A stretch of DNA of 64,000 nt from Cephalotus follicularis (GCA_001972305.1 BDDD01002933.1:65188-129187), one strand, 5' to 3'. Shown: positions 25,311 to 37,686, counted from the stretch's first letter. The notes: generated by a model not told the origin, from the letters alone. Program-made: numbers and translations.

Positions 25311-26799
25311 TTTCTGTAACACCCCCGATTCGGAAGGAGTCGTTACGGTTCCTAATCCGAGACTAAACATAGCCTATCTTATAACATGGCTAAATTTTAT
25401 TCCTTTTTATTATTTTATTAACTTAGCATGTATTCTTATTTAACTATAAATCAAGGTTCACCTTTATTCTTACTATCAAATTATTAACTTATCTTTAAAT
25501 CAAATTGCGTGATGGTCTAGGCGTAACAATTATAATCTAATAATGGTCTAGGAACTTTATTCCAAAATCTAAAAACATGGTCTAAAACTTTATTCATAAT
25601 ACGAAACTTAAACATAAACCCAAGCTTAAACAAAATTCAAAATCATAAACTAAAAGACATAATATTGTTCAAATAGGGGTCCTAACAAGACCATAAAATA
25701 ACTAAGCAAAAACGAGTCCATCCCCTAAGTAATCCTTATTATAGGTGACATCTCGCTCATCACACATTGCCCGGATGCTGTCCCATAGTACATGCCGCAT
25801 GGAAACAAAAACGCGGCTGAGCAAACGTCAGTACGTATATAGAATCATAAAACATAAAACGATAATTTATGAGATAGAAAAAAATACCTGAATCTTTAAG
25901 TATCATATACTTTATACATAAAAATAAATTAACATTATTGTCAAAAAGAGTGAAGGTAAGTAGTCATACAATCAATTCAAACGAGTATTAAATTTTCAAG
26001 CGTTATTCAATTTTATAATCTAACTTAAACATCCCAAAACATATTCAAAACGAAAAACAACAAACAGAGACTTATCCGATTCCATAATCTCATTACCGAG
26101 ATCCAAAGTGCATACACATATGCATAGGTGCAAGGGGTTAATGAGGCCCACATGCCAAACAGAAAGACGTGTACGGCACTACACAATCAATCCCCAAAAT
26201 ACATATCCTTAACATAACATATGACTAGAGTATACCCATATGACACTATCACACATATCGGATCCATAAATCCACCTCATGGGATTTAGTCAAAACATAG
26301 AGAGACGTCGTAGTTGAATCACACTGCTACGGAAGTGTCACGTCCCCGTGCCAAGCCCACGACGTGCCTATGGTACCTCCATAGGTAGGAAATATCTCTG
26401 TGTATATCTTTATTTTAAAAACATTGTTTTATTTCTAAAAATGATTTAAAAATGTAAAGACGCTTTCTAAACATTTTCTGGACCATAGCAAAATCATTAC
26501 ATAATATCAACTCATTTATTTTCCACTGTAAAGAGATGATCATTTCATATTATGTCGTGACGTATCTTAGCATAAAATCATAGTTAGGAACATTTAATTT
26601 CATAAAATGTCAACAACCAATTAATTTACTGTAACGCCCGGTATTTTCCTGAATGTAATATTTTGATTTATGATGTATCTTAGACTTGAATTAATGAGAA
26701 GGATGAAGTTTCAAACTTAAAGATGTCTCTAAACCCTAAATATTGATTTATGAAGGAAGTGTGTAAGTTAAACCTTGAAACGGCGCTGTTCTGGGACAA

Positions 26800-28035
26800 A
26801 GACATCGACGTCTTTGGAAAGACGTCGACGCCTTTGGAGATCGAGGTACACGGGCATGCACGTCAACTTTGGAAGAAGGCATCGACACCTTCTTACAAAA
26901 ATGGAAAAGACATCGACGTCTAAGGAAAGACGTCGACGTCTTTGTAGGAAGTCGGTCACGCTTTTTCGCTGGCAGAGTAACATGCAAGGAGGAATTGTTT
27001 GGAGGCTTTACCTAATGCCTTTACAAGTGCATTATGACGTGTTGAGCATGTTGGGATACTGACCAGGAGCACTAAAACCTACCCTCACATGGAACATGCA
27101 AGGAATTATGCCATCCTAACATGCAACCTGCAAAAGGAAGATTAGAAAACAAAAAGAAATACAGAAAACCTGGAAGTGGGAGAGAGCACGAGGGGGGCCT
27201 ATTATATGGCAGAAGAAGGAGGTTAGGTAGGAGCCATATGCATAAAAACAACCCTCCCCACTCATCTCTCTCGTTTTATAACACCAGAAGAAAGAGAGGG
27301 AATAAAACAGTGTGTGTGAGTGCCATTGTTGAGCTTGGAATAAGCTGGAAGATTGGAGCTCGTGTGTGGCAGTTGCTGAGGGCCCTTGGAGCTGCTGGAA
27401 GCCAGAACTTGGAAACTTAAAGAGGTGGACTTTCTGGTTCCTAACTTGGAACAATAAGGTAGGGGAAAGTGATGGATTTATATATGCATTTTGAGTTCTA
27501 AGTTAATGAATACCATGGTGGATTGCATGTTAATGATTGAATTGAGATTCTGGACTTGTTGTAGTGTTACTGTGATACACTGAGTTGATCATGCATGTAA
27601 GTTTACATGAATACGTGAATCTGTTGTGTAAAGGATGGATTTGTTAATGGCTTGGTGTGTTAAGATTTTGGAAATGATGTTCTGGGTTGTAAAGACATCG
27701 ACGCCTATGTGAAGACGTCGATGCCTTCATGTGAAAATGTGAAAGACATCGATGCTTTGATAAAAGACATCGACGCCTTTTCTGGGAAATTGTTGAACTG
27801 TGATATTCGTTTCAGATGGCCATTTTAGCCACTTGGAAATCACCTGTTTGATTTCAATTTGATGTTCTGGATATGTTGCTGTTAACCAGTAGCATTCGGT
27901 ACACGTTTAGAGAGTGGTGTTCGATTACATGAGGGATTTAAAGGTCGGATTTCACCCTCCCGAACCAAGACCGCGTATTGATACTCTCTGGTATGAAAAT
28001 GACATCGACGCCTTAGGAATGACATCAACGCCTTT
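26800..28035. repeat. GACATCGACGTC-type clusters in F
   Basis: Three groups (26800-26960, 27690-27785, 28000-28035) with copies such as AAGACATCGACGTCTTTGG, AAAGACGTCGACGTCTTTG and AAAGACATCGACGCCTTTT. Perfect 18-nt palindromes occur. Same core as the other arrays, with a different arm sequence. Confidence 0.88.
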
Positions 28036-28521
28036 TCCCCTGATCAGTAGAATTTCACTCAAATAGGACCCGTTAGACCCGAAACGACCCTAGGGACAAA
28101 CCAAGATGCATTCTGAGCATATGTTTGCATTGTTACTGTGATTTGCATTATGGTTGCTTTCTAAAAGTGTTAACCATTTTGAAAAGCTTGCATGATTATT
28201 ATGATCATTTGGGTACGAAAATGTATATTTGTCAACATATGAATTTATATATTTTCGAAATGGTTGGGGAAGTATTTCCAATGACATAGAAATGTTTTAA
28301 AGGTTCGATTATGAAACCAAATGAATTTGCGAAAATGTATAAATTATGAATGTATATATTTTCGAAATGATTGGGCAAGTATTTCCAAAGACAAGAGAAA
28401 TGTATTGTTTTAAGTTTATGACTTATTACAACCTGTGAACGGAAAAGTATATTTTAGACAAATATATTTGATCAAGTAATTATATGTAATTGCTTGACTT
28501 GTACTGTGAAATGCTTGTGCT

Positions 28522-28641
28522 TGTTGATTATTGGCCATCGTGCTAATAACCTGTTGATTATTAGCCACTGTGCTAATAACCTGTTGATTACTTAGTCACT
28601 GTGCTAGTAACCTGTGTTGGTTTAGCCGCCATGCTAAACAA
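28522..28641. repeat. 30-bp tandem array in F
   Basis: Four units starting TGTTGATTA, of the form TGTTGATTATTAGCCACTGT plus GCTAATAACC, at 28522, 28552, 28582 and 28612. The first two are the most alike. Confidence 0.85.
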
Positions 28642-29807
28642 CTTACTGTGACTTACTCCCGGGGGTGGAGTAAGAGTGCATGACGTTGGGGCCAGGAGGT
28701 GGCGACGGTCATGACGATTGGATTGTCTGGTTCCTTTTTGGGAACATATTTACTGCTTGTGTTGATATAACTTATGAGTTATACCTGTACTGTGATCATA
28801 CATATATTTTTATATATGAAAGTATATTTACTTGGAAAAATACATGTCATGGCTCATCATTATGCATTCATTCATGATACTCTTTATCTTATGACCTGAA
28901 CTGTAATTATGGGTTTATTCACTTAGCCGAGTGAGGACAAAGGCTAACCCCTACTGTAACAGATTGATGGAGTGGTCTTGGCATGGAGCATGCTTGGAGT
29001 TTTAAAGAGAAGACTTGTTATTTCTCTTATTTATGTATTTGGTTATTGAACATTGATCATGTTATTTGGATTTTGTAACAAATGGTATTTGTTATCTGTA
29101 CTGTATTATCTCACGCTCCGTTTTGGGCGATCAACGGTTATGTTTGGGATTTTGGGGCATCACGTAGTATGGGATGCGTGATGTGTTTTTATATTCGGCT
29201 CATTTATATTGTTGCTTCCGCTATCGAAGGTTTTAAATTATTGGTATTTTCGCATGAGCTGGATTATTTTATGTTGGTTGCCTTACCACCTTATATGTTG
29301 TCTTAAGTTGGAAAACGGGGTGTGACATTTACGAAACATATCATAAAACATAATCGAGTCTATAAAACAACATCATGGAATAAAACTGATTTTAGTTTGA
29401 TAAACAGATAGCCAAGGAACGATAGAAAATCTGTACGTTATTCATAAAGTAAAACTATATTTTTACCATAATAAATACAGTAGGACGGTATCAAGGAACG
29501 AAACATCCGTACAATAACGAAAAATAAAACTGAATTTTATTCTTCAACAGATCAGTACGAGGGTATCAAAGAAGGAGTTATCCGTACCTTAAGCGATCAC
29601 AACAAAGATAGACGAATTGATCAACAATTCAAAAGTCCCTCGAAGCACAAAAATCTAAAAGATGCAATATCATTCATATAAGCATTCAACTATCACTTCC
29701 AAACATCAAACAGTAACTTAATAGTGTTTAAAACAGACTCTAAATCATTTAGACGGACAAACGGATTACAAACTTAAAACTAGAAAATTCCTGGGCAATT
29801 CCAGTCA

Positions 29808-29975
29808 ACTGTATCAAGGTCCAGTCGACTACTCAAAGGTGGCAGTCGACTGTGTGGCATAGGCATCCGACTACTCAAACTGGGTATGAATCCAGTCGAC
29901 TACTCAAAGGGTGGCAGTCGACTACTCAATGGCTAACAGTCGACTATTTCAATAGGCAGTCGACTGTTATGCTCG
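29808..29975. repeat. CAGTCGACTG cluster in the other LTR of E
   Basis: Same eight positions as 22374-22545, with a few point differences (one CG to CA). Confidence 0.88.
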
Positions 29976-31772
29976 ACAGAACAGCACACACAACAGTTTT
30001 AGTTCTAATTTTCCTATTAAAACGGTTTTACTACATTATCAGATGATTTTAAACACTTCTATAGGTCTTATGTGCCTTAACCGTGGCATTTAAATACCCA
30101 GAATCAAAACATCATGCATTGGTGATCACACTTTTATAGAGACTTATGAAATTCTAACCTCTAGTCCTATGATCCAATTCCATCCATGCATTATTACCAG
30201 GTTATTATACCAGATTATACAGTTATTATTAGATGTCCTAATGTTGCCATTACAAACTAACAGGACATAAGCCAACATGATCACCGTGTTCATACTTTAA
30301 AGGAAAACAAATTTCTAATTTTTAACATGCATAACTATTTATCAATTTTCTGTCAACACTAACTGTTAAATTCAAAACCAGTTTAATACCATTACTGGAC
30401 TTCCCAGGACTTACTAACAATCTCAAAACATTAACAAGTCATGCATAGCAGGGCTTAAAACCAATCATATTAGAGGTCTATATTTGAACATACATCTTGA
30501 TGGCATTAAAACAAGGTTCAATGCTATTTCTTAATAGTAGAGGATATCAAACCTAATTCAATGAAGCAAAGAAGACAACAACAGGCTCTAGTCCTTGCAA
30601 ATTCGGCTACCAAGAGGGAGACACACAATGGAGGCAAAACAAGGAAGTATAGTATACATATACCACTTAGAAAAGGCAATTTAGGTCATGCTAAGGCAAA
30701 AAGGAAATCAAAATCTGTTATAATAAGGAAAAGGAGCAAACTTTCGGGATTGAGGGTGAGAATTGAGGAAAGAAATCTTTTTTTGTGAGGGAGAAGGAAG
30801 AAAAACGGGAGAGAGGGAGAGAAATAGAAAAATAAGTCTTTTATTCCAAAATAAGGATTTTATTTCTTAATTAAATAATTTTTGCAATTTATAATAAATA
30901 AAACTAATTTTAATCAATTTAAAATGCCAAACAACCATTATTACTTATTACAATTATATTTTATCTATTCATATACATAATCCAACCATATAATAACAAA
31001 ACAATAAATCTTTGCTTTTCCCAACAATCATATTCTAATAAATATGAAAAGCCCTAATGTTAAATTCACATAACCCAAAGAACACATTATGCCAAAACAA
31101 AATATGCAAACACAACCAATAAATCAAATTTTAAATCCGAAATATGCACGTGAACAAACGGAGTATTACACATGTTTTCCACAATCGAAAATATGTTATT
31201 TATTTTGGACATGGCTTCCACTTCAGGAAGTATGCTAAACTTCAAATACAAAACGTATTATGAATTCAGATATGATTTTGATCTCGGACATGTTCAAAAA
31301 CTGTTTAGAAAATCTGTTACTTTTTAGAATTGCTTTAGATTAAAAAAATATTTTAGCATAATAACATGCAGAGAAAAACCCTACCTATGAGGTATCATTG
31401 GCATGTTCTTTTCCACGAAGGGCATGACACTTACCGTGGCGGTGTGATTGGTGTACGACGTCTTTTTTAAATATGTATCCTCAGGGTAGGATATGGATCC
31501 TTTTGAGGCCTATGAGTATACTCTAGTTATTGTCAGAATTCAGAAATTCAGTATTGGGATTGTTTGTGTAGTGTCGTACACGAATTTTCCGTCAGAGCAT
31601 GTGGGCCTCGCGAACCCCTTGCACCCATATAAGTATGTATGTCAGAATTCTCTGTTATGGAATTATGAAATCAGATAAAGTTTTGAACTATGATGTTATG
31701 TTTTTTAACTGCCCATTTTCAAATATTTTGCTTTACATTTTGAAGAATATTTATCATGTTACTTTACTGAAA

Positions 31773-32522
31773 TGTTTTTTAAACGGCGTATGTTTTTTAA
31801 CTGGCCATTTTCACGGCGTCTGTTATGTTTATGATATCCTTTATGGAGGATTATGGATCCGATATGTTATCACCTGAGTGTGACATCTATGATAGAGGCG
31901 TATGGGTCTGCCTTAGGAAAATTATGTTATCTTATGATATGAGAATTGATTGTGCACGTCATTCTATCTTGCATGTGGATGTCCCGAATCCCTTGCATAT
32001 GTGTTTCTGAAATGTTTATATATATATATATATATATGATGCTCAGTATGGAACGATATGTTTTGAAAGGTATGGATTTGTTTTATAAGATAAATTTTGT
32101 TGTACTTTATAAAAGAGTAATTAAATTGTTAATTACATGAGATTTCTATTTTGTATTTCTAAAATCTTATTATCTCCTAAATTAACGTTTACCGCTTTTA
32201 TATTCTATATCCATATTGAGGTTTGCTCAGTCTCATTTTTATTTTCCATGCGACAGGTTATCAGGAGCACCCGGGGCATGTGTGATGAGAGATTTACCCT
32301 TGTGTCTGCGGATCACTTAGGAGTTTGATCCCGTGAATTTTAGTCGTTTTATGGTCCTATGTAGACCGGTGTTATTGACAATAATTTATTTTCGGACTTA
32401 TGTTATTATTATTATATGTTTTCAGTTTTGAACAACCACGTTATTGAATAAAAGATGGTTTATGTTTTGATAATTTTTGTAAGTATGTCCTTTGATCACT
32501 CTCAACCTATAGGGGTGTTACA
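31773..32522 (+). repeat. 5' LTR of element I, right portion
   Basis: Diverged relative of the D LTR: GAGGTTTGCTCAG near 32218, the GCGACAGGTTATCAGGAG stretch, and GTGTGATGAGAG near 32279 match D 13965-14040. Ends GGGGTGTTACA at 32522, followed by the PBS. Includes (TA)n at about 32014-32035. The exact junction with D LTR is not sharply defined. Confidence 0.7.
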
Positions 32523-32527
32523 GATTA

Positions 32528-32538
32528 TGGTATCAGAG
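32528..32538 (+). promoter_or_regulatory. Primer-binding site of element I
   Basis: TGGTATCAGAG followed by CTTAGG, five bases after the LTR end. Same type as D. Confidence 0.9.
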
Positions 32539-32669
32539 CTTAGGTTTTTTTTTTCTTAGAAGACCTGTCTAGGTTTGACCTATGAGATTGGGTAGAAATT
32601 TTGGTTAGGGCTATCTCATCATAGTCGTTCCTCATTCATTTTATCATGTCTTGGTTTCTGTTTCGCAGA

Positions 32670-33800
32670 CGGCGTGTACAAAGGAATACTCCCCAGGAAC
32701 CTAAACCAGATGTGGCACAGGAAGAGGTACAAAATGAGCCTACTGTGGACGAATTGGTGAGATAGGCAGTTGCACAGGCTATACCACAAGTGATGAATCA
32801 AGTGATTCACGGTATGCATCAGCAAAATCCGGGTTGGGATCATCGTGAATGTGTAGTTGAGGAAAATGCACCGGATAATGTTCAGGCTGATGGGGGAGTT
32901 GAGGACCGGCCCGACACTCCTCTATATGTCTGGCTTGAGAGGTTTCAGAAGCAGAGGCCCCAGTCATTCAGTTCGGCACCAACACCTGTAGACGCTGAAC
33001 ACTGGATTACCTACTTGGAGAAAATATTTGATGTGCTGGGATGTAGTGATGATTAGAAGGTGAAGTTGGCTGCTTATAAGTTGGAAGGCGATGCTCAAAA
33101 ATGGTGGAAGACTTTGAGGATAGGTAAGGGTGGAGGTTTTATTGATGCTCTATCATGGTACGGGTTTTGTGAGGTCTTTTATCAGCAGTATTTTCCCACT
33201 TTTGATAAAGAGGCATATGCTCGGGAGTTTATGATCACAGGTCAGAATGATGGTGAATCAGTCACAGAGTTCTTGGCCAGGTTTACCAGATTGGCTGGTT
33301 TTACTGGACCTGCGGCAGGGACTGCAGCGGACCAAGCGGAGAAGTTTAAGTTGAAACTGCATTATCAGCTCAGGGGAAAATTGATCAATAGAAGATGTGC
33401 CAACGTATCTGAGGTTTCAAATGCTGCCAAGAATATTGAGATGGAGAGATTTCAGGCAGCCCGATAAGAATGGGAAAGAAAACGGAATAGAGGTGATCAG
33501 AATTCCGGACAGCAGAATAAGGGTCAAGGCGGTAAGTGGAACAAGGGCCATGATGGTAAGAAGCATAAGAAATATCATAATCAGAACATGGATTGAGGTC
33601 AACAATGACAGCCCGGTAATGATCAGAGGCATGTTCAGGGAGCTGTAGGTGGGCGTAACCCCAATAATGTTCCAGTTGCCCGATGTGATATTTGTGGGAG
33701 GCAACATCCTATCAGAACATGTTATAAGGCAAGTGGGGCATGCTTCGTTTGTGGTCAGATGGGTCATTTTGTTAAAGATTGTCCAGATCCTCGTATAAGG
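32670..33800 (+). pseudogene. Element I gag relic
   Basis: Matches D and E gag block by block: VDAEHWITYLEKIFDVLGC, KLEGDAQKWWKTLR, FYQQYFPTFDKEAYA, EFLARFTRLAGFTG, QLRGKLINRR, and the zinc knuckle CFVCGQMGHFVKDC near 33750. Several breaks. Confidence 0.85.
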
Positions 33801-33839
33801 GATAAAAGAGGAAGAGGTGGTGATGCTGGGCAGCATAAC

Positions 33840-34540
33840 GTGGGAGGCAGAGTGTTCGCTATGACGACTCACCAGACTGTTGATGCTCCAGGTATATTTT
33901 CGGGTTTTCTTTCTGTTGGTAAACATAAGGATTTTGTATTGTATGATACTGGATCGACTCATTCTGTTATAGCAAGATCTTTTGTTCGGCATCTTTGGGT
34001 GCCTTCTTAGTCTCTTAATCCAGTCTTGGTTCTTTCGACCCCTATGGGGACTTATGTTGTTATATCTTAGTCTTTTAGTGGTTTCCCTATTACGTTCAAT
34101 GACAAAATTCGTGAGGCAGACCTTCTTCTGATGGATATGCATGATTTTGATATGATCCTTGGCATGGATTGGTTGGATCGTCATCAAGTTTTGATTGACT
34201 GTCAAGCTCGGAGGGTTTTGTTTGGAGATGTGAATCGACCTGAGTTTGTGTATCAGGGTTCACTACTGAGGAAGGTGGTTAAGATAATTTCAGCTTTGAA
34301 GGCTCAGAAGTTGGTATCCAAGGGTGTTGAAGGATTCTTGGCTGTTGTGAGGGATGTCACTAAGGATGAACCTCATCTTGGGGATTATCCTGTCATTAGT
34401 GAATTTCCATATGTGTTTTCGGAAGAGTTACCAGGATTACCCCTGCAATGGGAGGTTCAGTTTACCACCGAACTCATTCCTGGAATGGGACCTATATCGA
34501 AAGAACCATGTAGATGGCACCATTTGAGTTACAATAATTG
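33840..34540 (+). pseudogene. Element I protease relic
   Basis: VLYDTGSTHSVIARSFVRH carries the D-T-G active site (about 33940). FDMILGMDWLDRHQVLIDC follows, then PYVFSEELPGLP leading into RT. Same order as D. Confidence 0.83.
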
Positions 34541-35780
34541 AAGGAACAGTTGCAGGAGCTGTTGAATCGAGGTGTCATTCGGCAGAGTGTTTCACCATGG
34601 GGTGCACCAGTTTTGTTTGTGAGAAAGAGGGATGGTTATATGAGGTTGTGCATTGACTACATGGAGCTGAATTGGATCACTGTCAGAAATAAATACCCTT
34701 TACCTCGGATTGATGACCTATTTGATCAACTCCAAGGTGCAAGGTATGTTTCTAAGATATATTTGAGGTCCGGATATCACCAGTTGCAGTTAAGAGATGA
34801 AGATGTTCCCAAGGCTGCATTTCATACTCGATACAGGCATTATGAGTTCCTGGTTATGCCGTTTGGACTTACCAATGCACCAACAGTCTTTATAGATTTG
34901 ATGAATCAGGTTTTCCATGAGTACCTAGATAAGTTTGTTATTGTGTTTATTGATGATATTCTGGTGTACTCTAAGTCGAGGGAAGCACATGTAGAGCAGC
35001 TTCGCACGATGCTAGGGATTTTGAGGAAGAATCAGCTATATGCAAAGTTCTCTAAATGAGAGTTCTGGTTGGAACATGTGGCATTTCTGGATCACGTGGT
35101 GTCAGTTGAGGGCATCAGTGTGGATCCTGCAAAGGTTGAGGCTATTACCAAATGGTTAAGTCCTACTTCTGTGACGGAGGTGAGAAGTTTTCAGGGGTTC
35201 ACTGGTTACCATAGGAAGCTTGTGGGAGGCTTTTCCTCGATAGCCTTGTCGTTGACACAGCTTATGAGGAAGGGTGCTAAATTCGTGTGGAATGAGGAAC
35301 GTGAGAAAAGCTTTGAAAAGTTGAAGAATGGTCTTGTATCGGCACCAGATCTTAGGTTATCATCTGGGTCAATTGGATATTAGATTTAGAATGACGCTTA
35401 TTAAAAAGCCTTTGGTTGCATTTTGATGCAGCATGGCCATGTTATAGCTTATGCTTTGAGACAGCTTAAACCCTATGAAACGAATTACCTTACACATGAC
35501 CTTGACTTAGCGACTGTGGTTTTTGCTTTGAAAATTTGGAGACATTATCTGTACGGAGAAACTTGTGACATTTTTACCGATCACAAAAGTCTCAAGTACA
35601 TTTTCACCCAGAAAGAACTAAATAAACGACAGAGGCGATGGTTGGAGCTTCTCAAACATTATGATGTCAATATTCAGTACCACCTGGGTAAGGCGAATGT
35701 GGTGGTTGACGCTCTTCGTAGGAAAAGTTCAAGGAGTGTGGCTGCTTTGCTTACACAACATCAGTTGAATTTAGATATGG
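34540..35780 (+). pseudogene. Element I RT and RNase H relic
   Basis: RT blocks [46 protein letters not shown] and [13 protein letters not shown] (near 34950). RNase H blocks [18 protein letters not shown] and [18 protein letters not shown]. The connection ends [11 protein letters not shown]. Several breaks. Confidence 0.85.
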
Positions 35781-35819
35781 AGTGTTTGGAGTTGGATTTG
35801 TTTGTTTGGGGTTCAGAAG

Positions 35820-36686
35820 GTTTTATTGCTGGTATGAATGTAGTGCCCGCTCTTATATCTCGAATTAAGGCGGCTCCGAGTGAGGATGGTGAATTGTGGG
35901 CTCAGACCCAGAATATGGTAAAGGGTAAACAGTTGGAATTTCATGTGGATGATCATGGGGTCATATGGTTGGGTAAACGGATATGTGTGCCTGTTGATCC
36001 AAAAATTAGAGAGGCCGTTTTGTCTGAGGCACACAGCTCTCCGTTCTTTATACATCCTGGTTCTACTAAAATGTATAGAGACTTGAAGTGAAATTTATGG
36101 TGGAATGGGATGAAGAGGGATGTATCGGATTTTTTTGGGAGATGTTCGATTTGTCAGCAAGTTAAGATCGAACATCAACGAGCTAGTGGGCTTTTAAAAC
36201 CTTTGGAAATTCCAGTGTGAAAATGGGAGAGCATTGCTATGGATTTTGTTACGGGGTTGCCAAGAACATTCAGGAGGAATGATGCTATATGGGTAGTGCT
36301 GGATCGATTGACCAAATCGGCTCACTTCCTAACTATCTAAGAGGGTTTTTCTGTGGACCGATTAGCAGAGATCTTTCAGCAGGAGATAGTGAGACTTCAT
36401 GGGACGCCTGTGTTGAATGTATCGGATAGGGATCACCGTTTCACTTCTAGGTTTTGGAAAGGATTTCAGAAGGTGCGGCTCTATTACAGCACATCTGTCC
36501 ACCCACAGCCGGATGGACAATCAGAGAGAACCATCCAAACTTTAGAGGACATGTTGAGGTCTTGTGCTTTAGAGTGGACTGGAAACTGGTATGAATATTT
36601 GAGTTTTGTGGAGCTTGCTTACAAACAATATTTGGCATGCTAGCATTCGGATGGCACCTTTTTAAGCTTTATATGGAAGGAACTGT
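35820..36686 (+). pseudogene. Element I integrase relic, split by J
   Basis: Zinc region [18 protein letters not shown], then CQQVK. Core positions parallel to D include VSDRDHRFTSRFWKGFQ and the Glu of SERTIQTLEDMLRSC. It stops at the J insertion and continues at 53285. Several breaks. Confidence 0.85.
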
Positions 36687-36697
36687 TGTGACGACCC

Positions 36698-37686
36698 TGA
36701 AGAGAATGTGTGGCAACCTTTAACTAATAACTTTGTGTGCAGAAAATACAAATTAAGATAATGAATCAAAACAAGCACACAACAAACAATCAAAATAATC
36801 ACAAGTAATAAAGAGAGAGAGTTAGAGAGTTAGAGAGTGTGCAAACAAATTTATAGTGGTTCGGCAAATCCGTGCCTACGTCCACTTTCTCAAGAGCCCC
36901 TAAAGTTTCCACTAGAATCCCCTAGCAACCTTTGATTTTCGGCTTACGGGTGCAAATCAAAGAAACCACCTTACAATTGATTTTGGGTTCCGGGTGCAAA
37001 TCAATGAAACACCTTACAAGGGTTCACTCCCCTCTTTTACAATGAATTATAGAAGTGGTTTTGGTTTGTGTTAACTATAACCTCTAAAAGGTTGGATGTG
37101 AAAGTGTAATCTAGATACAAGCTTTCGATATGAAAGTGTTTAGCAAAAGCTTGATGTTCTTTTCTCTTTGTAAATGTGCAAGTTGAGATATTGAGATTGG
37201 ATGTTCAAATGTTGTTTCTTGGTCTCTTTCCAGTCAGTTAAATCTTTGTTGGAAGTTGTTGCACAAAAGTTGGCTCTTTAAAACAAGTTCTGACATTGTT
37301 CCAGCCGTCCAAAGCGTCGACGGAGTAGCCTTAAGCGTCAACGGTCATGTGACCGTTGGGGATCTCAATTTGAATTCTCAGCTCAAAGCGCAGGCGTCAA
37401 CATGTTGGAGTCGACTGCCAGTTAAAGAGTCGACGCTTAGCCTTAAGAGTCGACGCTTAGTCAGTCTTGTAATTGCCATTTTGTTCTCTACAACAAACAG
37501 TAGACGCTTTGCACAAAGAGCAGACGCTTTGTACCTCAAAGAGCAGATGCTTTGATCAAAGAGTCGACGCTTTGCACTGTTTCTGTACTTCTTTGTTTTG
37601 CTTATTTCTTTTCTTGCACAGAAAGCAGCAAAGTTAAATGCAAATTTGTAATCATTAAAACTTAGGATTGAGACTAAAAGTCAACA
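36698..37686 (-). mobile_element. K: solo Sirevirus LTR
   Basis: 989 bp, TGAAGAGAATG to GTCAACA, flanked by GACCC (36693-36697 and 37687-37691). It aligns with the LTRs of L: the GTGGTTCGGC stretch, CCTACGTCCACTTT, the arrays of AGCGTCGACG, and the end AAAACTTAGGATTGAGAC. No internal domain. It landed 11 bases into J's LTR. Confidence 0.88.
37305..37580. repeat. GTCGACGC cluster in K
   Basis: About nine copies, including AAAGCGTCGACGG, AGAGTCGACGCTTAGCC (twice in a row with one spacer) and AAGAGTCGACGCTTTGC. Several copies have lost the core CG (CAGACGCTTTG). Confidence 0.85.

Larger units (their letters stand above)
26630..29327 (+). mobile_element. F: solo LTR of a Tekay-like gypsy element
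   Basis: 2698 bp from TGTAACGCCCGG to GGGGTGTGACA, flanked by TTTAC (26625-26629 and 29328-29332). No PBS, PPT or coding motif inside. The segment near 28920, GCCGAGTGAGGACAAAGGC, also occurs inverted in G near 59090, so F and G are related families. It formed by LTR-LTR recombination and is the youngest layer of its stack. Holds palindrome clusters and a 30-bp tandem array. Confidence 0.88.
20588..31170 (-). mobile_element. Element E: non-autonomous gag-only gypsy element (TR-GAG type)
   Basis: Two long LTRs (20588-23838 and 25315-31170, the latter holding F) flank only 1476 bp of internal DNA. That DNA has a PBS, a gag region and a PPT, with no protease, RT or integrase. Target duplication CATGT on both sides. 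The LTR copies are nearly identical outside F, so this is a young insertion. Gag and both internal ends resemble D and I, so E is best read as a derivative of that lineage moved in trans by it. The gag frame has one or two breaks. Confidence 0.92.
25315..31170 (-). repeat. 5' LTR of element E, interrupted by F
   Basis: 25315-26629 plus 29328-31170 aligns along its whole length with the 3' LTR at roughly 98 percent by eye. The interruption is solo LTR F with duplication TTTAC. Confidence 0.92.
11910..31772 (+). mobile_element. Element D: Ty3/gypsy Tekay/Del-type chromovirus
   Basis: Complete order of parts: 5' LTR 11910-14336, PBS, gag, protease, RT, RNase H, integrase, chromodomain-like tail, PPT, 3' LTR from 19111. 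The 3' LTR is interrupted by element E and is incomplete at its far end, where it meets the LTR of I. The LTR copies look about 3 percent different by eye in aligned parts. The coding region has about five or more breaks. The predicted left flank duplication is ATAGA (11905-11909); its partner is not visible. Confidence 0.9.
19111..31772 (+). repeat. 3' LTR of element D, interrupted by E
   Basis: 19111-20587 and 31171 to about 31772 together align with the 5' LTR from its start to near 13907. The interruption is element E with the CATGT duplication (20583-20587 and 31171-31175). The last about 430 bp of the LTR as seen in the 5' copy is not present. Sequence continues in the related LTR of I. 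Confidence 0.85.

Noticed and set aside
26748-27062. Overlapping small frames on both strands in F
   Set aside because: Arg/Ser-rich translations of the palindrome cluster; by-products of self-complementary DNA.
32014-32035. (TA)n run
   Set aside because: Simple microsatellite of about 20 bp in an LTR; no further signal.
36698-37686. K as a SINE or other short non-LTR element
   Set aside because: No A/B boxes or poly-A tail. Both ends and the body match the LTRs of L, with a 5-bp duplication.
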